NCBI RefSeq assembly: GCF_002872075.1
Contig: NZ_PGGU01000004.1
Location: forward strand, 93,116-157,115
DNA from: Microbacterium aurantiacum
GTDB taxonomy: Bacteria > Actinomycetota > Actinomycetes > Actinomycetales > Microbacteriaceae
Reading direction: 5' to 3'
DNA: 64,000 bases
The position numbers and the translations under genes were made by a program. Numbering within the stretch: the first letter of the stretch is position 1; each line of letters starts with the position of its first letter. Of the stretch, positions 36,748 to 44,945 are shown in pieces. A model generated the notes under the pieces. It was not told the DNA's origin and searched no databases. It saw only the letters and a list, made by a program, of their open reading frames with translations.

Positions 36748-37743
36748 ATGCCGCAGCTCCTGTCCGATCGTGCCCGGGTCGTCCCTCCGCTTCGTGTCTA
36801 CACCCGTGAAGAAGCGCGGATGGCCGGCTTCAGCGTCGATAGCCAGCGATGGATGCGGCTGCGCAAGGGTGTCTACGTCGAGCGCGGTCCCTACGGCGAA
36901 CTCCCACCCTGGGAGCGGTACGCGGTGCGAGTGCACGCCTTCCTACGGACGCATCCGGATGCCGTGTTCTGCCTCGAATCGGCGGGTGTCTTCCATGGGA
37001 TCCCGCAGTTCGGAGAAACCGCGCTCATCCACGTTTATGCCCCGGATGCGGGGGCAACCCAGCGCTACGGCGATGTCATCGTGCACGCCAGCTGTGATGT
37101 CCGGGATGTGGAGCGAGTCGGTGGTGCGAGCGTCACCAGCCTGCGAGACACCGTCGTCGATCTCGCCAGGGTGATGAACCCTGCCGACGCACTCGCGGTG
37201 GCGGATGCCGTCACGTCGCCGGTGCAAGGCGGAAAGCTCCAGGTCGCCGAGCTGTCCGATCGCGGTGAACAGTTCGAGAACCGGCGCGGGCGCGCCCGGA
37301 TGCGCTGGGTCTGGGACCACGCAGACGGGCGGTCGGAGTCACCGGGGGAGAGCGTGAGCCGCGCCATCATCCTGTGGTGCGGCTACGAGGTGCCTGAACT
37401 GCAGCGCGAGTTCTCCTACGACGGGCACGTGGACCGCTGTGACTTCCACTTCCCGTCGACGGGGGCGATCGGCGAAGCTGACGGCTGGGGCAAGTACGAC
37501 CTGAACGACCTCGACGGGGCGAAGCAGAAGCTCGCCGACGAGAAGCGTCGAGAAGACAGGCTGCGTCGGCAGGGGCATCCGTTCGCCCGGTGGGATCTGC
37601 GGGGCGCGTGGCAGGTCGACCCGCTCCGCGAAGCGCTGGACACAGCCGGAGTCCTGCGCGTCCGTCCGCCGCAGTCCGGAATGCTTGCAACGCTCACTCG
37701 TCGCCCGCGCGCGAAGACGTGGCTGCCCAAGACGACCGGATAG
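36748..37743 (+). CDS. AbiEi/DUF559-like protein with PD-(D/E)XK nuclease signature
   Basis: 331 residues. The N-terminal ~110 look like the AbiEi-antitoxin-type winged region (LRVYTREEARMAGFSVDSQRWMRLRKGVYV, then ESAGVFHGIPQ), and the middle TSLRDTVVDLARVM is typical. The C-terminal part has the Vsr/DUF559 nuclease pattern: Glu201 in SPGESVSR, Asp232 in HVDRCDFHFP, then Glu243-Ala-Asp245-Gly and Lys249 in GEADGWGKYD. So it may cut or bind DNA or RNA. No cognate AbiEii toxin is adjacent. No ribosome site is evident. The gene is bracketed by 65-nt repeats A and B and interrupts the map-infA order, which suggests it was acquired as a unit. Actinobacterial genomes often hold several such genes; their role is not established. 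Confidence 0.78.
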   Translation: MPQLLSDRARVVPPLRVYTREEARMAGFSVDSQRWMRLRKGVYVERGPYGELPPWERYAVRVHAFLRTHPDAVFCLESAGVFHGIPQFGETALIHVYAPDAGATQRYGDVIVHASCDVRDVERVGGASVTSLRDTVVDLARVMNPADALAVADAVTSPVQGGKLQVAELSDRGEQFENRRGRARMRWVWDHADGRSESPGESVSRAIILWCGYEVPELQREFSYDGHVDRCDFHFPSTGAIGEADGWGKYDLNDLDGAKQKLADEKRREDRLRRQGHPFARWDLRGAWQVDPLREALDTAGVLRVRPPQSGMLATLTRRPRAKTWLPKTTG

Positions 37744-37746
37744 CGC

Positions 37747-37811
37747 GAGACAGAGCCTGCGGCATGAGACCGAGTCGGGCTGACGCTGTCTCATGCTGGA
37801 GGCTCTGTCTC
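37747..37811. repeat. 65-nt palindromic repeat, copy B
   Basis: Outer arms GAGACAGAG / CTCTGTCTC are perfect inverted repeats; inner arms GCATGAGAC / GTCTCATGC are also perfect. GAGAC recurs at a 19-nt offset, as does GTCTC on the other side. It starts 4 nt after the nuclease-like stop. Confidence 0.9.
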
Positions 37812-37950
37812 AGGCGCGGTGAGAGGGCTGAGGCGTTCACAAGGGGCGCATAGGCGCGCGGGACAAAATAGGATCATAGGGGCGCGCTCAGCGCCGGAGA
37901 CTTCAGTCGGACTCACCGTTTCGGGTGAGCCTCGAGAGAAACGGAACACC

Positions 37951-38631
37951 ATGGCCGCTGCGAAGGGCAACAACACCAACTGGTTCGCCATCTGGATATC
38001 GATCGCCGTGGTCGTCGTCCTCGTCGGACTCGGCGGGCTCGTCGTCTTCCTGAACAACATGGCCACCGCTCCGGGTGCCGCTCCCAAGAGCGACATCGTC
38101 AACGAGGAGACCGGCGCGATCTCGTTCGGCACCGGCGAAGAAGAGATCGACACGTACGTCGACTTCATGTGCCCGATCTGCGGCGACTTCGAGGATGCAT
38201 ACGGCCAGCAGTTGCAGGCTGCCGCGAAGAGCGACGACATCACCCTCAACATCCACCCGATCTCGATTCTCGATCGGGCCTCGCAGAGCACGGAGTACTC
38301 GACCCGCGCCGCGAACGCCATGTACTGCGTGGCGTCGGAGGCGCCGGAGGTCACCCTGGACTTCTTCAACCTGCTCTTCGAGAACCAGCCCGAAGAGGGA
38401 TCGACCGGTCTCACGGACGACCAGCTGGCTGCGTTCGCCGAGCAGGCCGGCGCGGGGGATGCCGCAGACTGCATCGCCGATCGCACCTACGACAAGTTCG
38501 TCGCAGACCGCACCGCGGAGACCCCTCCCAACCCGGAGACCGGCCAGGTCGGCACTCCCACGGTCGCTATCAACGGCAACCGGATCGACAACAGCGAGAT
38601 CGCGGCCGAGTTCGCGAAGCTCCTGGGCTGA
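37951..38631 (+). CDS. DsbA-like thioredoxin-fold protein, membrane-anchored
   Basis: 226 residues. A short cytoplasmic N-terminus is followed by one membrane helix (about residues 11-34); the rest lies outside. The extracytoplasmic domain has the redox motif Cys74-Pro-Ile-Cys77 in [14 protein letters not shown] and the cis-Pro loop GTPTVAING, so it is a DsbA/thioredoxin_4-type oxidoreductase or isomerase for exported proteins. AGAGAAACGG lies 7-10 nt before the ATG. TAGGAT near 37870 could be its -10. A DsbD/VKOR partner is not in the window. Confidence 0.88.
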   Translation: MAAAKGNNTNWFAIWISIAVVVVLVGLGGLVVFLNNMATAPGAAPKSDIVNEETGAISFGTGEEEIDTYVDFMCPICGDFEDAYGQQLQAAAKSDDITLNIHPISILDRASQSTEYSTRAANAMYCVASEAPEVTLDFFNLLFENQPEEGSTGLTDDQLAAFAEQAGAGDAADCIADRTYDKFVADRTAETPPNPETGQVGTPTVAINGNRIDNSEIAAEFAKLLG

Positions 38632-38646
38632 TCCCACCGGCGAACA

Positions 38647-38675
38647 GGGCGGGTCCGCACCGCGCGGATCCGCCC
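38647..38675 (+). terminator. Terminator after the DsbA-like gene
   Basis: GGGCGGGTCCGC-N5-GCGGATCCGCCC forms a 12-bp stem with one G-T pair, followed by TTCGG. It starts 16 nt after the stop. Confidence 0.8.
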
Positions 38676-38698
38676 TTCGGCCGCCCGGGCATCCGCAT

Positions 38699-38727
38699 TT
38701 GCCGGATGCGCCGTCGTCAGATACCAT
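38699..38727 (+). promoter_or_regulatory. Promoter of the infA-rpmJ operon
   Basis: TTGCCG (38699-38704), a 17-bp spacer and TACCAT (38722-38727) lie about 100 nt before the infA ATG. Confidence 0.6.
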
Positions 38728-38834
38728 GGATCTTTGGTGCCTTGCGCCTTGATTCGGCGTGTCTGAATCGGCGAAGCACCACTATCCAATCACCCACCGC
38801 AGATCGACCGGTCTGCAGAAGCGTCAGCGAGGCT

Positions 38835-39056
38835 ATGGCTAAGAAAGACGGTGTCATCGAGATCGAGGGCGTGATCTCCGAGGCGCTGCCCAACGCGATG
38901 TTCCGCGTTGAGCTCGCCAACGGGCACAAGGTCCTTGCAACGATTTCAGGAAAGATGCGGCAGAACTACATCCGCATCATCCCCGAGGACCGCGTGGTCG
39001 TGGAGCTCAGCCCCTACGACCTGACACGTGGTCGTATCGTCTACCGCTACCGCTGA
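38835..39056 (+). CDS. infA: Translation initiation factor IF-1
   Basis: 73 residues, exact IF-1 length, a single OB fold that occupies the 30S A site during initiation. [20 protein letters not shown] and [20 protein letters not shown] are canonical. GCGAGG lies 4-9 nt before the ATG. rpmJ follows after 68 nt. Confidence 0.98.
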   Translation: MAKKDGVIEIEGVISEALPNAMFRVELANGHKVLATISGKMRQNYIRIIPEDRVVVELSPYDLTRGRIVYRYR

Positions 39057-39124
39057 TCGGTCGAGAAGTAACGGCCTGATTCCGCGGAGCGGAGTCGGTA
39101 CGAAGACAGCGAACAGGAAGCATC

Positions 39125-39241
39125 ATGAAGGTCAACCCCAGCGTCAAGCCCATCTGCGATCACTGCAAGGTGATCCGCCGTCACGGCCGCGTCATGGTCA
39201 TCTGCAAGAGCAACCCGCGCCACAAACAGCGCCAGGGCTGA
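39125..39241 (+). CDS. rpmJ: 50S ribosomal protein L36
   Basis: 38 residues, complete. [20 protein letters not shown] and the Cys-containing end give the zinc-binding C+ form: Cys-x2-Cys (CDHC), then Cys in VMVICK and His in [15 protein letters not shown] is 5 nt upstream of the ATG. A zinc-independent paralogue could exist elsewhere, but only this form is seen here. Confidence 0.96.
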   Translation: MKVNPSVKPICDHCKVIRRHGRVMVICKSNPRHKQRQG

Positions 39242-39281
39242 TCACTCTTTCAGATCTGACATACAACTCAACACACAACTG

Positions 39282-39344
39282 GCAGGATCAGAACCCGCGC
39301 ACGCGGGGGACACCTCGGGGCGAAGGCCCGGGCACCGATCCTGC
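39282..39344 (+). other. Structured leader between rpmJ and rpsM
   Basis: GCAGGATC (39282-39289) pairs with GATCCTGC (39337-39344), enclosing CCCGCG-CA-CGCGGG (39294-39307) and a second GC-rich hairpin, which gives a possible three-way junction. The 135-nt gap before rpsM codes for nothing. This could be a ribosomal-protein autoregulatory leader or an internal processing site. Confidence 0.5.
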
Positions 39345-39376
39345 TCCACACCTTCAACAACACTCAGGAGAGTCGC

Positions 39377-39751
<375 letters not shown>

Positions 39752-39783
39752 GCAGCGGCCCCAGGGACTAGGAGAACACTTTC

Positions 39784-40182
39784 ATGGCTGCACCCAAGGC
39801 CGCCGCGCGCAAGCCGCGCCGCAAGGAAAAGAAGAACATCGCGCTGGGCCAGGCCCACATCAAGTCGACGTTCAACAACACGATCGTCTCGATCACCGAC
39901 CCGTCCGGCGCTGTCATCAGCTGGGCATCGTCCGGTGGAGTGGGCTTCAAGGGCTCGCGCAAGTCGACCCCGTACGCGGCCGGCATGGCCGCCGAGTCGG
40001 CTGCTCGCCAGGCGCAGGAGCACGGCGTCAAGAAGGTCGACGTCTTCGTGAAGGGTCCGGGCTCCGGCCGCGAGACCGCGATCCGCTCGCTGACCGCTGC
40101 AGGCCTCGAGGTCGGCTCGATCCAGGACGTGACGCCGCAGGCTCACAACGGCTGCCGTCCGCCGAAGCGCCGCCGCGTCTGA
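39784..40182 (+). CDS. rpsK: 30S ribosomal protein S11
   Basis: 132 residues. S11 lies in the platform near the mRNA exit. [40 protein letters not shown] and the terminal [11 protein letters not shown] are canonical. A hairpin follows and rpoA is next; rpsD, often found between them in other bacteria, is absent. Confidence 0.98.
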   Translation: MAAPKAAARKPRRKEKKNIALGQAHIKSTFNNTIVSITDPSGAVISWASSGGVGFKGSRKSTPYAAGMAAESAARQAQEHGVKKVDVFVKGPGSGRETAIRSLTAAGLEVGSIQDVTPQAHNGCRPPKRRRV

Positions 40183-40190
40183 TCCGGCAG

Positions 40191-40222
40191 ATGACGAGGG
40201 ATGCTTCGGCATCCCTCGTCAT
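40191..40222 (+). terminator. Hairpin between rpsK and rpoA
   Basis: ATGACGAGGGATGC-TTCG-GCATCCCTCGTCAT is a perfect 14-bp stem with a UUCG loop, 8 nt after the rpsK stop, followed by a second small GCCCGC-GT-GCGGGC hairpin. It probably lowers or ends transcription before rpoA. Confidence 0.8.
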
Positions 40223-40304
40223 GCCCGCGTGCGGGCACTGATTCAACTAAAGACCTCACCCACCACATGTCATATAGCGGTCATGTGATCGAAAGGAACA
40301 CAGA

Positions 40305-41294
40305 GTGCTTATTGCACAGCGTCCCACACTCATCGAGGAAAAGATCGTCGAGAACCGGAGCCGGTTCATCATCGAGCCTCTGGAGCCCGGCTTCGGATAC
40401 ACGATCGGGAACTCGCTGCGTCGCAGCCTGCTCTCGTCGATCCCCGGTGCCGCTGTCACCAGCGTTCGCCTCGACGGCGTGCTGCACGAGTTCAGCACCA
40501 TCCCCGGCGTGAAGGAGGATGTCACCGAGATCATCCTCAACATCAAGCAGCTCGTCGTCTCGAGCGAGCGCGATGAGCCCATCACGGCCTACCTGCGCAA
40601 GACCGGTGCAGGAGAGGTGACCGCCGCCGACATCTCCGCTCCGGCCGGTGTCGAGGTGCACAACCCCGAACTCGTCATCGCGACCCTGAACGACACCGCG
40701 AAGTTCGAACTCGAGCTCACGATCGAGCGTGGCCGCGGCTACGTCTCGGCGACGCAGAACCGCAACGAGTACGCCGAGGCCGGTCAGATCCCGATCGACT
40801 CGATCTACTCGCCGGTCCTGAAGGTCAGCTACCGGGTCGAGGCGACTCGTGCCGGTGAGCGCACCGACTTCGACAAGCTCATCCTCGACGTCGAGACCAA
40901 GTCGTCGATGCTTCCGCGTGACGCGGTCGCTTCGGCTGCGAAGACCCTCACCGAGCTGTTCGGTCTCGCTCGCGAGCTGAACGTCGAGGCCGAGGGCATC
41001 GAGATCGGCCCGGCGCCGGTCGAGGCGGTGAGCTCCAGTGAGCTCTCCATGCCGATCGAAGACCTCGACCTGTCGGTCCGGTCCTACAACTGCCTCAAGC
41101 GTGAAGGCATCAACACGGTGTCCGAGCTCGTCGCCCTCTCGGAGACGCAGCTCATGAACATCCGCAACTTCGGCCAGAAGTCGGTCGACGAGGTGCGCGA
41201 CAAGCTCATCTCGCTCGGTCTGTCGCTCAAGGATTCGGTGCCCGGTTTCGACGGCGCCCATTTCTACGGCGGCAGCGAAGACGAGTCCTTCTGA
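40305..41294 (+). CDS. rpoA: DNA-directed RNA polymerase subunit alpha
   Basis: 329 residues. The N-terminal dimerisation domain (to ~230) includes [21 protein letters not shown] and the loop binding beta; the C-terminal domain (~250-315) carries [20 protein letters not shown] and [14 protein letters not shown], which contact UP-element DNA and activators. The GTG start at 40305 follows AAAGGA by about 9 nt. It forms the alpha operon tail with rplQ, 34 nt downstream. Confidence 0.98.
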   Translation: MLIAQRPTLIEEKIVENRSRFIIEPLEPGFGYTIGNSLRRSLLSSIPGAAVTSVRLDGVLHEFSTIPGVKEDVTEIILNIKQLVVSSERDEPITAYLRKTGAGEVTAADISAPAGVEVHNPELVIATLNDTAKFELELTIERGRGYVSATQNRNEYAEAGQIPIDSIYSPVLKVSYRVEATRAGERTDFDKLILDVETKSSMLPRDAVASAAKTLTELFGLARELNVEAEGIEIGPAPVEAVSSSELSMPIEDLDLSVRSYNCLKREGINTVSELVALSETQLMNIRNFGQKSVDEVRDKLISLGLSLKDSVPGFDGAHFYGGSEDESF

Positions 41295-41328
41295 CCTTCC
41301 CGAAATTCTGACCAGGAGTTAGTCAACT

Positions 41329-41892
41329 ATGCCTAAGCCCACTAAGGGTCCCCGCCTCGGAGGCGGCCCCGCACACGAGCGCCTGATGCTTGCCAACCTT
41401 GCGGCGGCGCTGTACACCCACAAGTCGATCAAGACGACCGAGACCAAGGCCAAGCGCCTTCGTCCGCTCGCCGAGCGACTGATCACCTTCGCCAAGCGCG
41501 GCGACCTGCACGCACGCCGTCGCGTGCTGTCGGTCATCGGCGACAAGAGCGTCGTGCACACGCTCTTCGCCGAGATCGCGCCGCTGGTCGCCGACCGTGA
41601 GGGCGGCTACACCCGCATCACGAAGGTCGGCAACCGCAAGGGCGACAACGCTCCGATGGCCGTGATCGAGCTCGTTCTCGAGCCCGTCACCCCGAAGGCG
41701 AAGTCGACCAAGAAGGCTGCTGCTTCGAAGGCCGCTGAGAAGCCGGCCGAGGAAACCCCCGCCGAGGAGGCTCCGGCCGAGGATGCTCCCGCCGAGGAGG
41801 CTCCGGCTGCCGAGGCCGGTGCCGAGTCGCAGGCCGAGGGCGAAGCGGCTGAGGCTGCTGCCGAGGACGCCGTCAAGGACAAGTCCGAGTAA
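41329..41892 (+). CDS. rplQ: 50S ribosomal protein L17 with acidic C-terminal tail
   Basis: 187 residues against the usual ~120. The core ([43 protein letters not shown], ending near EPVTPKA at residue ~125) is followed by ~60 residues: a Lys/Ala stretch, then repeats of the type EEAPAED/EEAPAAE. L17 lies near the tunnel exit, so the acidic tail would protrude there. A strong terminator follows. Confidence 0.96.
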   Translation: MPKPTKGPRLGGGPAHERLMLANLAAALYTHKSIKTTETKAKRLRPLAERLITFAKRGDLHARRRVLSVIGDKSVVHTLFAEIAPLVADREGGYTRITKVGNRKGDNAPMAVIELVLEPVTPKAKSTKKAAASKAAEKPAEETPAEEAPAEDAPAEEAPAAEAGAESQAEGEAAEAAAEDAVKDKSE

Positions 41893-41901
41893 TCGCACTC
41901 A

Positions 41902-41944
41902 CGAAGAAGCCCGCCGCCCCGCTCAGGGGTGGCGGGCTTCTTCG
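41902..41944 (+). terminator. Terminator after rplQ
   Basis: Arms 41902-41920 and 41926-41944 pair over 19 bp (CGAAGAAGCCCGCC... with one G-T) around a GCTCA loop. This closes the ribosomal cluster. Confidence 0.9.
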
Positions 41945-41966
41945 TTCGCCCCCGGCGGCTGTGCCG

Positions 41967-43199
41967 TCACCGCGGAGCCTCCACCGCGTCGTTCGCACGG
42001 TACCGGGTGCTCGGTCGCCCCTTGGTGGTGTAGTCGAGTGCCCGGATGGCACGGCCGGAACCCGCGAGATGCTCCAGATATCGCCGAGCGCTGACCCTCG
42101 AGATCTGCAGGTCGTCGCCGATCTCGGTGGCCGACGCATTCGGGCGCGCGGTCAGCGCGGCCACCACCCGATCGAGCGTCTCGGAGCTGAGGCCCTTGGG
42201 CACGCCGAAGCGCTGGCGGAATGCGATGATCGCGTCGGCGGTCTCGACGCGGCGGACGACGTCGTGCAGCTCCGTGTGATCACGCAGCAGCAGAGTGGCC
42301 TCGATGCCTTCGCCGTCGACCTCGCCGCCCGTGCTGCGCGCGACGAGCACGTGCGAGCCGACGATGACGGGCCGCCCAGCGGACTCGCCCTCTCGGAGCA
42401 CCGACATCAACTCCGCCCCGAGCACATCTTCGGCATCCGCGTCGGTGATGTCCACCGCATCCCTGCCTAGGAACAGCGCGGCCGCGTCGTTGACGAGGGT
42501 GATGCGCCCATCGGCGCCGACGGTGATGACCCCCTCGCTGAGGCGGTGCAGCGTCGTCTCCTGGTTCTTCACGAGTGCGGCGATCTGATGCGGTTCCAGA
42601 CTGTAGATCCGCCGTCGGATCACGGACGTCACCCACGCCGAGCCGAATACGCCGAGCACAGCGGCGGCCAGCATCGCCGAGATCAGCCAGGTGAGGTTGC
42701 TCAGGAACTCGGCATTCAGCTCCGACTCCAGGATGCCGACGGATGCGGTGCCGATGACCTCGCCGCCGTCATCACGGATCGGCACCTTCACCCGCCACGA
42801 TGTGCCGAGCGTGCCGGTCTGCGTGCCGACGTAGATCTCGCCGGAGAGTGGAATCGACGCATCCGTCGATACCTTCTCGCCGATGCGCTCGGGATTCGGG
42901 TGGGAGTAGCGGATGCTGTCGGCATTGGCCACGACGACGTAGGCGAGATCGGATGCTTCGCGGATGACCTCGGCGATCGGCTGGATCACCCGTGACGGGT
43001 CCTCGTCGTCGAAGGCGTCGATCACGGTCGGAAGCGAGGCGATCGACTGCGCCACCGCCTGCATCCGGTCCTTGTAGGCCTCGCGGAGCGCGTTCTCCTG
43101 GAAGGCGCCGGCCACGATGCCGGTCGCCAGGGTCACCAGGAACACGATCAGCGCCTGGAGCAGGAGCAGCTGTACGCGGAGCGTCATCTTCGAAGCCAC
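41967..43199 (-). CDS. Membrane sensor-PAS-HTH regulator: CitA-type sensor joined to CitB-type output domain
   Basis: 410 residues. A first membrane helix (~10-33), an extracytoplasmic CitA/DcuS-like sensor (~35-165, with the YVVVANADSIRYSHPNPERI region that resembles the citrate/dicarboxylate sensor fold) and a second helix (~170-192) are followed by a PAS domain (~205-310: LSEGVITVGADGRITLVNDAA). The DHp histidine box, ATPase domain and response-regulator receiver are all absent. After LRDHTELHDVVRR the frame passes directly to a CitB/DctR-type output domain: PKGLSSETLDRVVAALTARP and ISRVSARRYLEHLAGSGRA, ending KGRPSTRYR. GTG 43199 has GGGGGAGA upstream; ATG 43187 is an alternative. It is divergent from tctCBA and may control it in response to tricarboxylates. 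Whether it is functional is unknown. Confidence 0.82.
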   Translation of the reverse strand: MASKMTLRVQLLLLQALIVFLVTLATGIVAGAFQENALREAYKDRMQAVAQSIASLPTVIDAFDDEDPSRVIQPIAEVIREASDLAYVVVANADSIRYSHPNPERIGEKVSTDASIPLSGEIYVGTQTGTLGTSWRVKVPIRDDGGEVIGTASVGILESELNAEFLSNLTWLISAMLAAAVLGVFGSAWVTSVIRRRIYSLEPHQIAALVKNQETTLHRLSEGVITVGADGRITLVNDAAALFLGRDAVDITDADAEDVLGAELMSVLREGESAGRPVIVGSHVLVARSTGGEVDGEGIEATLLLRDHTELHDVVRRVETADAIIAFRQRFGVPKGLSSETLDRVVAALTARPNASATEIGDDLQISRVSARRYLEHLAGSGRAIRALDYTTKGRPSTRYRANDAVEAPR

Positions 43200-43255
43200 G
43201 TGATCATTCTCCCCCGGCGCTCCGCGGCTCGCGAGGGGCTGCACGACCCATCCGC

Positions 43256-43293
43256 GACCAATAGTTCCGAAACCGGGACCAATGGTTTCCGAA
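43256..43293. promoter_or_regulatory. Direct repeat pair, candidate tct operator
   Basis: GACCAATAGTTCCGAA (43256-43271) and GACCAATGGTTTCCGAA (43277-43293) begin exactly 21 bp, two helical turns, apart, midway between the divergent regulator and tctC. CitB-type proteins bind A+T-rich direct repeats, so this is the likely site. Confidence 0.6.
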
Positions 43294-43360
43294 GCTTGAG
43301 GGGCGGCATCCGTGCTCCTACGGTTGCGGACAGCAATCACGAACGCTCAAGGAGGAGCGC

Positions 43361-44380
43361 ATGAAGAAGACACGCACCGGCATCCTGGCTGCACTGGCCA
43401 CTGCCACCGCACTCGCACTGACGTCTTGCGCCGGCGGCGCCGTACCCGCCGCTGACGAAGAAGGCGCCGACGAGGCCGCGTCGTTCACCGACGTCTCCAT
43501 CGTCGTACCCGCAGACCCCGGCGGAGGTTGGGATCAGACCGGCCGGGCCATGTCGGACCTGCTGACCGGGGAGAAGATCGTCGATTCGGCCCCGGTGACC
43601 AACGTCGGAGGAGCCGGCGGCACCGTCGGCCTCGCCCAGCTGGCCAATCAGAAGGACCCGAACACGCTCATGGTGATGGGCCTGGTCATGGTCGGGGCCG
43701 TCGAGACGAACGCGTCCGCAGTGCGGATCGAGGACATGACGCCGATCGCCCGCCTGACCGACGAGCCGCTGGTCGTCGTCGTCCCCGCCGACTCGAAGTA
43801 CGACACGCTCGAGGATCTCATCGAGGACATCGTCGACAAGGGGCAGGCGATCACCATCACCGGTGGTTCGGCCGGCGGTGCCGACCACATCCTCGCCGGG
43901 CTCATGCTCGAAGAGGCAGGACTCGACGGGGCGGAGATCGCCGAGAAGCTCAACTACACGCCGAACTCCGGCGGTGGAGAGGCGACCACGCTGATCCTCG
44001 GCGGAAAGGTCGCCGCCGGCATCTCCGGCGTCGGGGAGTTCCTGCAGCACATCGAGGCCGACACCATGAAGGCGCTCGCCGTCTCCTCCGAGGAGCCGGT
44101 CGAGCAGCTCCCCGACGTGGAGACGATCACGGACGCCGGCTACGACGTCGTGCTCACCAACTGGCGCGGAGTGATCGCACCGGGAGGAATCGACGACGCC
44201 AGCCGTGCCGAACTGGAGCGGATCGTCACCGAGCTGCACGACTCCGAGGCGTGGACCGCGGAACTGGAGGACCGAGGATGGGCCGACGCCTTCCTCACCG
44301 GTGCGGAGTTCGACGACTTCCTGGACAGCAACATCGAGGAAGTCACCGCGACGCTGAAGAACATCGGATTGGTCGGCTGA
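43361..44380 (+). CDS. tctC: Tripartite tricarboxylate transporter substrate-binding lipoprotein
   Basis: 339 residues. A lipobox, LTSC (Cys24), follows the signal helix, so it is anchored outside the membrane. The mature part is a Bug/TctC solute-binding protein: VPADPGGGWDQTGRAMSD, GGAGGTVGLAQLANQKDP and GGSAGGADHILAGLML are family motifs that surround the carboxylate-binding site. It delivers citrate-like or other carboxylates to TctAB. AAGGAGGAG lies 4 nt before the ATG. First gene of tctCBA. Confidence 0.93.
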   Translation: MKKTRTGILAALATATALALTSCAGGAVPAADEEGADEAASFTDVSIVVPADPGGGWDQTGRAMSDLLTGEKIVDSAPVTNVGGAGGTVGLAQLANQKDPNTLMVMGLVMVGAVETNASAVRIEDMTPIARLTDEPLVVVVPADSKYDTLEDLIEDIVDKGQAITITGGSAGGADHILAGLMLEEAGLDGAEIAEKLNYTPNSGGGEATTLILGGKVAAGISGVGEFLQHIEADTMKALAVSSEEPVEQLPDVETITDAGYDVVLTNWRGVIAPGGIDDASRAELERIVTELHDSEAWTAELEDRGWADAFLTGAEFDDFLDSNIEEVTATLKNIGLVG

Positions 44381-44381
44381 C

Positions 44382-44945
44382 ATGACCACCGGGTCTCCGG
44401 GGAGGGGACCCGACAGCGTGCGGGCCGGTGCACACCGGCCCGCACGGCTCGTCGGCACCCTCCCGATCGGCGAACTCGTGTTCGCCGCGCTCATGGTCGC
44501 TCTCGGCGTCTTCGCACTCGTCGGCGTCTTCGCGATCCACGTCCCCGTCGGCGCGCACGTCGGGCCGCGGGTGTTCCCGATCTTCGTCGCCGTCATCCTG
44601 CTCGGCTCCGCGGTCGCGGTGCTCGCCGGGGTGCTCCGCGGACAGCGCGGCGTCCCCGAGGACGGTGAGGACATCGACCAGAGCCTGCCGACCGACTGGC
44701 TCACGCTGCTCAAGATCGCGGGTCTCGTCGTGGCGCACCTGCTTCTCGTCGAGCCGGTCGGCTGGGTTCCCGCGGCCGCTCTGCTGTTCGCCGGCGTCGC
44801 CTGGTCGCTCGGAGCCAAGCGCTGGTGGATGGCACTCCTCATCGGCACCGGGCTCGCTCTCGTCATCCAGATCGTGTTCGGCGGTCTCCTCGGGCTCTCA
44901 CTGCCCTGGGGGCCCGCGCTCGGCTGGCTGGGAAGGATGTTCTGA
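44382..44945 (+). CDS. tctB: Tripartite tricarboxylate transporter small membrane subunit
   Basis: 187 residues with four predicted helices (about 25-47, 62-82, 108-130 and 140-175). TctB proteins are poorly conserved, and the assignment rests on length, topology, the GxRxFPxxxA-like [14 protein letters not shown] and position between tctC and tctA. It starts 1 nt after the tctC stop and overlaps tctA by 1 nt (TGATG). Confidence 0.9.
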   Translation: MTTGSPGRGPDSVRAGAHRPARLVGTLPIGELVFAALMVALGVFALVGVFAIHVPVGAHVGPRVFPIFVAVILLGSAVAVLAGVLRGQRGVPEDGEDIDQSLPTDWLTLLKIAGLVVAHLLLVEPVGWVPAAALLFAGVAWSLGAKRWWMALLIGTGLALVIQIVFGGLLGLSLPWGPALGWLGRMF

